Positions 52,366 through 58,765 of a stretch of DNA of 58,765 nt are shown here, piece by piece. The notes beneath the pieces were generated by a model. It did not search any database. It was not told the origin of the DNA and was given only the letters and a program-made list of their open reading frames with translations. How positions within the stretch are numbered: the first letter of the stretch is position 1; each line of letters opens with the position of its first letter. The DNA comes from Gammaproteobacteria bacterium (GTDB lineage: Bacteria > Pseudomonadota > Gammaproteobacteria > Steroidobacterales > Steroidobacteraceae): positions 1 through 58,765 of the forward strand of contig VEPJ01000117.1 of assembly GCA_012026925.1 (NCBI GenBank), in the 5' to 3' direction. Made by a program: the position numbers and the translations under genes.

Positions 52366-53556
52366 CTACCCTCCAGTGATCCTTAAGCGTCGGCTGAGCC
52401 TACTGAGCATCACGGCAAACAGTCCTGCGACTAGCAGCGCGCGAACCGGGAACGCGATCGTCAACACCAGCGGCGTCAGCAGCATCCGCACGATGGACCG
52501 CAGCCATTCGTGCCGGGCGATGACCGCGGCAATGGGCGGCGAGTGGCGGTAATAGAAGCGGATGAACGCGCGCCCGACAGCGGTGCGCTTGAGGTATTGG
52601 TCTCGGAACTGTCGCAGCGCCACGACCTGCGGCTCGAGCGCGGACCCGTACGCGGCGGTCGCAATGAAGCAGTAGATCGCCGACTCGTCGGAATCGTCGT
52701 AGTACATGCAGTCAGGCGTCTTCGGAATGGATATGTTGTCCACTCGCTGGTTATTCGCGGTGTCGTAGTCGGTCTCGGAACCCGACACCGCGAAACTGAA
52801 AGCCACGAACTTGGTGTTGTTGAAATCGATGGTTCCCGATTTCAAATCAACCTTGACTGACGCACCGGCGGGCAGGCTTGCGAAGGTGCAGCGCGAGCCA
52901 TCACACCCGCTACCGGCGAACCTCAGGTTCGGGACGATCTCGGGCGACTGTGACATGTCGACGTAGACCGCATGCGCATCGTCCGGCCCCGCGTTGGAGA
53001 CCGTGATCCAATACTTGAGTTCGTACGAGTAGTCGCACCCGTGGACGTTTCCGCCGCTGGACACGATCGCCAGGTCGGCACACTGATCCGCAAGGCTGGC
53101 TTTCACGGCGGCCACGGCCCGGTTGTTCGAGGAATCGGCGTCCGACGACGGGGCGCGCAAGCGCGCGACGTTGACGCTGCACGCCGGCTGATCGCTCACC
53201 GCGACGATGGCGGGAATGATCAGCGTGGCGCTGGCACCTGCGCCCAGCGCACCAATCGACCAGGCGCCGGTCGCGGCGTCGTACGAGCCCGTGCTTGGAT
53301 AAGCGGCCATCCCCGCTGGAATTCTGAGTTCCGCCGGCAGCTGGTCCGTGACCTGCACGCCGGCCGCGGCATCGGCGCCAACATTGCTGGCGGTGATCGT
53401 GAACTGGACCGGTTCCCCGGCCGAAGGCACGGCGGGATCGACGCTCATCTGCAGAGCGATGTCCGGCGCAGCCGACAGCAACCCGGGGACTAGCCACAAG
53501 GCGGCGATGAGTGCGAGCGACTGTGGCCGGAGCGATCGTCCGATGATCGATTTCAC
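52366..53556 (-). CDS. DUF11-type repeat protein with CFI-box C-terminal region
   Basis: 396 residues from the GTG at 53556 with GGAGG at good spacing. The signal peptide ends LLSAAP. Two DUF11-like Ig folds follow ([43 protein letters not shown]). Then comes [20 protein letters not shown], the hallmark of the CFI-box C-terminal domain, and a final transmembrane helix with a basic tail ([19 protein letters not shown]). Known: this C-terminal unit is attached to varied exported proteins and may be a sorting or anchoring signal. Confidence 0.8.
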   Translation of the reverse strand: MKSIIGRSLRPQSLALIAALWLVPGLLSAAPDIALQMSVDPAVPSAGEPVQFTITASNVGADAAAGVQVTDQLPAELRIPAGMAAYPSTGSYDAATGAWSIGALGAGASATLIIPAIVAVSDQPACSVNVARLRAPSSDADSSNNRAVAAVKASLADQCADLAIVSSGGNVHGCDYSYELKYWITVSNAGPDDAHAVYVDMSQSPEIVPNLRFAGSGCDGSRCTFASLPAGASVKVDLKSGTIDFNNTKFVAFSFAVSGSETDYDTANNQRVDNISIPKTPDCMYYDDSDESAIYCFIATAAYGSALEPQVVALRQFRDQYLKRTAVGRAFIRFYYRHSPPIAAVIARHEWLRSIVRMLLTPLVLTIAFPVRALLVAGLFAVMLSRLSRRLRITGG

Positions 53557-53634
53557 TGCGGATCCTCCGCCTCGTTCTCCTTTTACCGATGATCTGCGTG
53601 GTGCGGCCACGCACACAGTCGAATGAGAACAGCT

Positions 53635-53856
53635 TTACAGCGATTCGCCCGGATCCGGCCGATACTCGAGGATGTCTCCGGGCTGGCAGTCCAGGACCTT
53701 GCAAATCTTCTCCAGTGTCTCGAAGCGCACGCCCTTGACGCGGCCGCTCTTGAGCAGCGAGACGTTGACCTCGGTGATGCCGATCCGCTCGGCGAGCTCC
53801 TTCGATCGCATCTTGCGCCTGGCCAGCATGACGTCGAGCGTGACAACGATGGCCAC
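53635..53856 (-). CDS. XRE-family DNA-binding protein (small)
   Basis: 73 residues from the GTG at 53856 (TTG at 53862 is an alternative). Almost the whole chain is a helix-turn-helix: VTLDVMLARRKMRSKELAERIGITEVNVSLLKSGRVKGVRFETLEKICKVLDCQPGDILEY, read as the usual XRE helices. It starts 2 bp after the DUF2975 gene. Known: this regulator is commonly paired with a DUF2975 membrane protein. Likely represses the pair's promoter. Confidence 0.88.
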   Translation of the reverse strand: MAIVVTLDVMLARRKMRSKELAERIGITEVNVSLLKSGRVKGVRFETLEKICKVLDCQPGDILEYRPDPGESL

Positions 53857-53858
53857 CG

Positions 53859-54404
53859 TCAAATGATCTCGCGGCTTTCGTCGGCGATGCGCGTCGCGTC
53901 GGCCATCACCGACCCGAACGCCAGGATGAGCACGCCGATCAAGGCAACGATGATCTCGTAGTCGTCGATGCCGAAACTCAGAAACGCCTCGTGCGCCACT
54001 GGGTCGTGCGTGACGAGCAAGGCCATCGCGGACCTGACCACCGGAGTGAGGGCCGCGTACGCGAGTAGCGCCTTGCCGAATCGGCGCAGCAGCATGCCCG
54101 TCTCCGCGACGAACACGTCTCCGACAGCAAGACGCTGGAAAAGCGTCCGCATGCTGAGCAGCCCCCACGCGAGGACGCCCAGATACAGCGTCGTGACGCC
54201 CAAACCAACCCACCGGACGAGCGGCGTGATGAAGATCCGCTGGGTCTGCATGTTGGATGCGTCACGTGCCACCATTTCGGTCCATTCCGGAACCATCCAC
54301 ATGGCGACATTGCCGGCGATGAAGGCGATTGAAGTCACGCCAGCCAGGGCAGCGGCGCCGCGACACAGGCCCTTGTTCACCGGCGGTATGCTGTTGACTT
54401 CCAT
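53859..54404 (-). CDS. DUF2975 membrane protein
   Basis: 181 residues from the ATG at 54404; a TTG seven codons upstream would leave almost no leader given the promoter at 54435-54463. There are four transmembrane helices (GVTSIAFIAGNVAMWMV, GLGVTTLYLGVLAWGLLSM, KALLAYAALTPVVRSAMALL, IIVALIGVLILAFGSVM), with LFQRLAVGDVFVAETGMLLRRFG between them, as expected for DUF2975. Function unknown; it is the partner of the small XRE regulator downstream. Confidence 0.85.
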   Translation of the reverse strand: MEVNSIPPVNKGLCRGAAALAGVTSIAFIAGNVAMWMVPEWTEMVARDASNMQTQRIFITPLVRWVGLGVTTLYLGVLAWGLLSMRTLFQRLAVGDVFVAETGMLLRRFGKALLAYAALTPVVRSAMALLVTHDPVAHEAFLSFGIDDYEIIVALIGVLILAFGSVMADATRIADESREII

Positions 54405-54434
54405 TGCGAGCTCGACTATTCGCAATATGTTTTT

Positions 54435-54463
54435 ATTGTTTTCCGATATGTTCTAGTTGTCAA
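54435..54463 (-). promoter_or_regulatory. Sigma-70-like promoter of the DUF2975-XRE pair
   Basis: On the minus strand a perfect -35 box TTGACA (54463-54458) is followed after 17 bp by AACAAT (54440-54435) as -10. The surrounding DNA is strikingly AT-rich for this genome and has ACATAT twice, about 24 bp apart, a possible XRE site. Transcription would start near 54428. Confidence 0.6.
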
Positions 54464-54556
54464 GCAGATATATCCGTAGCGCCTGGCCGCATGACTTGCC
54501 GCTCATCGGCGGCCCGCGCTTCGCATCATCGGCTTCGAGCCTGGCCTTCTGGCCGC

Positions 54557-54976
54557 TCAGTCCACTTCGTGCGCCGTCAGGAACATCGCCTTCTCGAGCG
54601 CGGTGAAGAAGTCCCGGTAGAACTTCGGGTCCTTCACGACCTCCTCTCCGTACCCTGCGTTCGCCCGCACGAGCATCTGCGTGTCGCCACGCGGACGCAC
54701 CGTGACGGTGATACGCAACTGGTACCCGGAGAGCTTGGTCGCAGTCACCATGCCGAGGTCGAGATCCGCCTTGTCCAGCACGAAATCGAGGTCCTGCAGC
54801 GTCGCGATCACGGACCGCAGCGTCTGCTCCTTGTCGGCCGTATCGAACGCCCGCTCCTGGTAGCTGCGCATCTGCACGGCGCTTTGCTCCGTCTTCGTGA
54901 CCTGATCGATGGACGATACGCAGCCGCACAACAGGGCCGCGCCCAGCATGACCAGCAATCGAGTTCGAGCGCGCAT
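54557..54976 (-). CDS. Small lipoprotein, paralogue of its upstream neighbour
   Basis: 139 residues with a lipobox LCGC. The body (LRSVIATLQDLDFVLDKADLDLGMVTATKLSG, then RITVTVRPRG and PKFYRDFFTALEKAMFL) parallels the neighbouring lipoprotein. Its ATG overlaps the neighbour's stop by one base (TGATG). It is the last gene of a three-lipoprotein unit. No known function. Confidence 0.78.
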   Translation of the reverse strand: MRARTRLLVMLGAALLCGCVSSIDQVTKTEQSAVQMRSYQERAFDTADKEQTLRSVIATLQDLDFVLDKADLDLGMVTATKLSGYQLRITVTVRPRGDTQMLVRANAGYGEEVVKDPKFYRDFFTALEKAMFLTAHEVD

Positions 54977-55587
54977 CAGTTCGCCTGCAGTTCAAGGAAG
55001 ATGCTCTTCGACAGGCGGTCGAAGAACTTCTGGTAGACCTCCGGGTCCTCGATCGACTCGGCATGGGTGAGGTTGCCTTCGTCGTCCCATACCTGTCGCT
55101 GGATCGTGACGCGAATGACCTGCGCGTCCTGCCGGGGCTGTCCGGAAGAGTCGAGCGCCGGTCGCGTCACGACCGAAATGCGGATCGCCTGCGTGGCGTC
55201 GTAGTTGATGTCGCCGTCCCCGCTGTAATGGTCGCCAAGCAAGGCGGTGAGCAGGATCTCGATTGCAGCAGTCGTGACGATGGAAGTCGCAATGTCGGCG
55301 GTGTCGACCGCCGAGCGATTCTTCGATGCGACGATCACGCCGAGCTTCGTCTCGCTTTCGTCGACGTTGAAGCCGAGGTCCTGCAGGACGCCGACCGAGG
55401 CCGCAAGCAGCGCCTTCTCGTCGATCCCCTCGACCCTCCGCGTCTGCAGCTGCCGCAGCTTCAGCGAATCCGGCGGCAGCTCCATGGCGTTATCGGGAAG
55501 AGTCTGGCAACCGCCAGCGGACAGGAAGGCGAGCGCAATCAGCGCCGCGCTCATCAGGCCGTGCCGGGTCGCCCGGGGTGCGCGCAT
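54976..55587 (-). CDS. Lipoprotein of unknown function
   Basis: 203 residues with a lipobox AGGC. LAASVGVLQDLGFNVDESETKLGVIVASKNRSAVD and VYQKFFDRLSKSIFLELQ match the following gene's protein, so the pair arose by duplication. A central region with TTAAIEILLTALLGDHYSGDGD is specific to this copy. Starts 9 bp after the BamE-like gene. The three genes probably make a small outer-membrane or periplasmic complex. Confidence 0.78.
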   Translation of the reverse strand: MRAPRATRHGLMSAALIALAFLSAGGCQTLPDNAMELPPDSLKLRQLQTRRVEGIDEKALLAASVGVLQDLGFNVDESETKLGVIVASKNRSAVDTADIATSIVTTAAIEILLTALLGDHYSGDGDINYDATQAIRISVVTRPALDSSGQPRQDAQVIRVTIQRQVWDDEGNLTHAESIEDPEVYQKFFDRLSKSIFLELQAN

Positions 55588-55596
55588 GGCCGCGCT

Positions 55597-56049
55597 TCAG
55601 AAGCTGGAAGTGTGGTACGCGAAGTCCCTGACCTTCTTCGCCTCGTCGAACTTGATGATCACCGTCAGGGTCTTCTGCGACGTCGAGGCCGCGCCCGTGG
55701 ACCGGCCCGCGTTGCCGCCCGTGCCGCCAGCGACGCTTCCGCCGCCGCCGAAGATCAGCGCGGCGACCCCACCGCTGCTCGTCGAATACACCACGTCGGT
55801 AGAGAACTTGTCGTAGATCCACACCTCGCGACGCAGCTCGTCGGTGCTGACGATGTTGGGCGCGCCGAGCACCTGCGCCACTTCGGCGCCCGACATTCCG
55901 ACCCTGATTTCCTTCTGGACGGTGCCGACCGTGACCCGGTCGGCCGTGGGATTGGCGACATCGGCCCGATGCTCCGATGCAGACATGCAGCCCGAGACGG
56001 CTGCCAGGGCGATGCCTGCGGTCACGAACCCTGTGATCCGCTTACACAT
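55597..56049 (-). CDS. Lipoprotein with BamE (SmpA/OmlA)-like domain
   Basis: 150 residues. The lipobox VSGC is followed by TVQKEIRVGMSGAEVAQVLGAPNIVSTDELRREVWIYDK, the BamE-like pattern of GMS..EV...LG.P and a W-Y strand. A glycine-rich loop (IFGGGGSVAGGTGG) and a C-terminal strand follow. The ATG at 56049 has GGAGGA upstream. It is the first gene of the trio. It is not BamE itself, as the length and loop differ. Confidence 0.82.
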   Translation of the reverse strand: MCKRITGFVTAGIALAAVSGCMSASEHRADVANPTADRVTVGTVQKEIRVGMSGAEVAQVLGAPNIVSTDELRREVWIYDKFSTDVVYSTSSGGVAALIFGGGGSVAGGTGGNAGRSTGAASTSQKTLTVIIKFDEAKKVRDFAYHTSSF

Positions 56050-56125
56050 TGGTATTCCTCCTGGTCGAATCGTGGTCCCTTCCGCTGGAACAACGTCACA
56101 ATACTCCCGCGGTTGACTTCACCGA

Positions 56126-56897
56126 TTACGTACGAACCGAGGGGCGGACAGGCGTTCGTGACCTGCCGGTGCCCCTCCAGTGCGTGACCCTGGCCATCTT
56201 CTCAGCCACCTGCGCCTTGAGCGTGCTTGGAGTCTGGTCGATGAATGCCTGCTTGACTTCGGCCGAGAGTGGTTGGCCGTACGGCGGATTGAGCGGGTGG
56301 ACCACTCTGTACGCGCTGGCCATGGCGCTTGGGCCGATGAGCTGATACACATCGAGAAGTGCACGGACTCCCGTATTTGAGGGGTCCCGGCAACGTAGTT
56401 GCGCGTGAATATCCACACCTGCAGATCTTGCGAGTTCGTCTGAAGCATGTTGTACACATACGAGGCGGCTGAGCTTTCCGCCCAATACTGGCCGTTGTTG
56501 ATCTCAGCGACCAGTCTATTGGGTCGGGCAAGACAAACAGCATTTCCTCAAGCGCAGCGCTGTGTGTGCTGGGAGCGCCCGACACCGTGATCGTGACGTT
56601 CGAGGTCGCCACGCCACCGCGACCCGAGCACGAGATCGTGTATGTAGACGTCCGCAAAACCAAGACGCCCTCCGACCCGTCGATTCACTGCGGATGGCTC
56701 CAGGCGCCGGACGCCACGCACGAGGTGGCGTGAGTGGTCGACCAGGACAGCGTGACCAAAGTCCCCGGCTCCACGACGCCGGATACCGAACTCGTCAGCG
56801 TCACGGTCGGGGCAGGCGGCAACGATGATCCGCCATCGCACGCAGCGAGCCCCAGCGCGGTTGCCGCCAGTACCAAGACTCGAATGATCGTCACCAT
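56126..56897 (-). pseudogene. Decayed Ig-domain lipoprotein gene
   Basis: The ATG at 56897 (good GGAGG site, overlapping the HAF gene stop) opens a lipoprotein (LAACDGGSS) with the Ig-like module seen elsewhere in the window (ATSCVASGAW). An in-frame TGA at 56685-56687 interrupts it, yet the module continues in the same frame (LRTSTYTISCSG). Two frameshifts follow, near 56520 (VAEINNGQYWAESSAASYVYN) and near 56380 (NTGVRALLDVYQLIGPSAM), and the end is at 56126. Three lesions in one gene mark a pseudogene. Function of the intact form unknown. Confidence 0.75.
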
Positions 56898-58654
56898 GGG
56901 ATCCCTCCCGCTGACCTGCGGTCGCAGTACCCACCGCGCGCCACGCGTCCTCGCATCAATCCGAGACTCACGATCACAAAGATGAGGACGTCCAGCGCTC
57001 CGCCGCCGCCCGACTTCTTCGTGTATGTCACCGACACCGTCGCTTCGCTGGACAGCGCACCCGACACGCAGCGAACCCCGTACTGAATGACACCGGATTG
57101 CGTTTCCGATACCGACTGCTGGCCACTCGCAACGAGAGTTCCCGCCCAACCGTCGCCCGGCAGCCCGCCAGTCGCCGTGCAGCCGTCCGCTCCTTCGGTC
57201 GTCCACGCGAGCGTGACGAGCTTGTGAACTCGACTCACCGAAGGCGTCACCGTGAGCCGCACGGTCGGCGGAGCCGCCGCGTACGTGACCTGCACGGCGG
57301 ATTCGCTCGCGAGCGGCCCTGCACTGCAGCGAATCGCATATCGCACGGCGCCCGCCGCACTTGACGTCAGCGAGACTTCGCCGGACGTTGGACGCGTGCC
57401 AGCCCAGCCGTCCCCGGTGGTGCCGCCGCTCGCAACACAGCTGTTCGCGTTCTCGCTGACCCAAGTCAACACGACAGGCTGACGCACCGACGTCTGGGCC
57501 GGCCTCGCCGTCAGGGTGACCGTCGGCGCAATGGGAGTGAGCAGGTAAGCTGCGTCGAGGGTATCCGGTCCCGTGGTCGCACGGACCAACAGGTACATGT
57601 TGTCGTTGATCCCTGCATAGAGCGGGACCGCGTCGCTCAACTGAAACGCCGCCCCCACTCCGCGCAGGCTCGCCACGTCCACCATGACGCCGCCTTCATA
57701 GACGAAAGCGCGATTGCGGCCCGTCGCGTCCAGCGATGAGCCGGCGACTTGTGCTCGATTGTTTATGGAAGTGGCCGTTGACGAACTGCCACCAAGCGTA
57801 CCGAGGTCGACTATCGTGCCTCCTCGATAGAGTGCCGCGGAACTCCCGGCACTGCCGGCGAGTTCACTGCGCTCGTTCATGGCGCCCACCCACATCGAGA
57901 GCCTGGACCAGACCCCTCCCTCGATGATTGCGTGGTAACCAGGCCTGTGGATCCCCGGGTAGTCTTCCGGCGGCACCCAGATCAGAACCGTTCCTGCGTC
58001 GTTTACGGCAATCGCCTTTCCGGGTCCGGGCAGGTCCGCCGTACGGCCATCGCGATACGTCCACGGAGAGGCCTCGAAGTCGAAACCGCGGGTGCCGACG
58101 ACCTGACCATTCTCACTGATGGCACCGGCATAGGAGATGAACGCCGGCCCGACACTGGTGACTGCACCGCCGCCGTACAGCCACGCAGTAAAGCTCCCTG
58201 AGAACATGTCTTGCGTAGTGCCGATCACCTGCCCGGCGTTGTTGACGGCCGTGCCAACCGTGACCGTCCCGAATGCCGAGGTGTCTATGACCTTCCAGTC
58301 GTTCCCGTCGTGTAACGCCGCGCTGAGTCGCCGCACCGCAATGTCGGGCGACGGAATGACCGCGTATCCGACGACCCAGCCGGCGTCGTTGATTCCCTCC
58401 GGCGTGAAAGAGGTGTACCCGCCGGGAGGCAGGCCCAGATCGCGCACCTCGCCGGCTGCGAAAAGCAGCGGGCCAACGGATTGCCGCCCGCAACACGCGC
58501 GCCCGACGACCTGACCTTTCTCGTTCATCGCGATCGGCCACACCCCGTGGGCCTTGAGATCGGTCACCGAATACGCGGGAAAGTCCGGTGCGGCTGCAGC
58601 GTACGCGCCCAACAGAAGCAGGACCGCGCAGGGGAACGAGTTGATGACCCGCAT
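56891..58654 (-). CDS. Secreted HAF-repeat protein with two Ig-like modules and a GlyGly-type C-terminus
   Basis: 587 residues. The signal peptide ends AYAAAAP. Six or more HAF-type repeats follow (INDAGWVVGYAV, VNNAGQVIGTT, ISENGQVVGTR, VNDAGTVLIWV, INNRAQVAGSS), a pattern of short N.GQVVG strands. Two Ig-like modules come next (NSCVASGGTTGDGWAG; DGCTATGGLPGDGWAG). The end (KKSGGGGALDVLIFVIVSLGLMRGR) is a glycine run, a transmembrane helix and a basic tail, as in GlyGly-CTERM rhombosortase-type sorting signals. Likely exported and processed at the surface. Its stop overlaps the start of the decayed lipoprotein gene. Confidence 0.82.
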   Translation of the reverse strand: MRVINSFPCAVLLLLGAYAAAAPDFPAYSVTDLKAHGVWPIAMNEKGQVVGRACCGRQSVGPLLFAAGEVRDLGLPPGGYTSFTPEGINDAGWVVGYAVIPSPDIAVRRLSAALHDGNDWKVIDTSAFGTVTVGTAVNNAGQVIGTTQDMFSGSFTAWLYGGGAVTSVGPAFISYAGAISENGQVVGTRGFDFEASPWTYRDGRTADLPGPGKAIAVNDAGTVLIWVPPEDYPGIHRPGYHAIIEGGVWSRLSMWVGAMNERSELAGSAGSSAALYRGGTIVDLGTLGGSSSTATSINNRAQVAGSSLDATGRNRAFVYEGGVMVDVASLRGVGAAFQLSDAVPLYAGINDNMYLLVRATTGPDTLDAAYLLTPIAPTVTLTARPAQTSVRQPVVLTWVSENANSCVASGGTTGDGWAGTRPTSGEVSLTSSAAGAVRYAIRCSAGPLASESAVQVTYAAAPPTVRLTVTPSVSRVHKLVTLAWTTEGADGCTATGGLPGDGWAGTLVASGQQSVSETQSGVIQYGVRCVSGALSSEATVSVTYTKKSGGGGALDVLIFVIVSLGLMRGRVARGGYCDRRSAGGIPW

Positions 58655-58765
58655 TGCAGCCTCCTTGCTCGCCTGTCATCCGCATATACCGTGAGCCGGC
58701 GCCCGACCGATGACAATCCGCAGTTGGTGCAGCGTCGCTGGCCGCGAGCGGTGGTCACATGCTCC

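Noticed and set aside
56685..56687. In-frame TGA in the 56-kb lipoprotein gene as another selenocysteine codon
   Set aside because: The codon is at no known Sec position, I see no SECIS-like hairpin with a bulged U17 after it, and two frameshifts follow; a nonsense lesion is simpler.

Overview
The window is GC-rich DNA from a Gram-negative bacterium, most likely a beta- or gammaproteobacterium. It has many lipoprotein and outer-membrane barrel genes, a proteobacterial formate dehydrogenase-N operon with selenocysteine genes, GGDEF/EAL signalling, and ECF sigma/anti-sigma regulation. I see no rRNA, CRISPR array, transposase, phage or conjugation gene. Dense coding with few mobile signals suggests ordinary chromosome, possibly a metagenome-assembled contig (see the frame lesions below).

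Layout. 1-8.7 kb (minus): a two-gene 2-oxoacid oxidation unit made of a very large fused pyruvate/2-oxoacid:ferredoxin oxidoreductase and a partial flavoprotein partner. Upstream of it lie an APC-type permease and a zinc alcohol dehydrogenase. 8.9-11.7 kb (plus): a membrane PAS-GGDEF-EAL protein. 11.8-16 kb: a divergent pair of regions carrying c-type-heme modules, namely a secreted beta-propeller protein on one side and a heme lipoprotein coupled to a heme-porin on the other. 16-18.7 kb (minus): ECF sigma factor, membrane anti-sigma factor and subtilisin-like protease, translationally coupled. 18.7-20.7 kb: a TorF-type porin and an unknown membrane protein.

20.8-31 kb (minus) is the clearest functional unit: fdnG-fdnH-fdnI-fdhE-selA-selB-selC-selD. 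It encodes a selenocysteine formate dehydrogenase, its maturation factor, and all the dedicated bacterial Sec-insertion genes, including tRNA-Sec. The fdnG UGA is followed by a bacterial SECIS hairpin with the key E. coli-type bases in place. selA carries a 103-bp imperfect tandem duplication that shifts its frame and fuses it to selB.

31-48.7 kb is mixed: a frame-disrupted hemerythrin-like gene, a glycine-zipper protein, a plus-strand run (secreted propeller, metallo-beta-lactamase-fold hydrolase, small conserved protein, periplasmic rhodanese), a transketolase-like/aminotransferase pair, a TIR-TolB-TPR protein coupled to a large secreted M14 peptidase, an orphan ribbon-helix-helix regulator with a dyad operator, an HNH nuclease and a secreted lipase. 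48.8-58.7 kb (minus) is rich in exported proteins: an Ig-like lipoprotein, a beta-helix protein, a CFI-box protein, an XRE/DUF2975 regulatory pair, three small lipoproteins, a decayed Ig-domain lipoprotein and a HAF-repeat protein with a GlyGly-type C-terminus.

At least four genes have broken frames: selA, the hemerythrin, the aminotransferase and the 56-kb lipoprotein. In selA and the hemerythrin, removing exactly one copy of an imperfect tandem repeat restores a normal protein. The two selA copies differ only at synonymous sites, which points to mixed strain alleles (assembly chimera or recombination) rather than slow decay.
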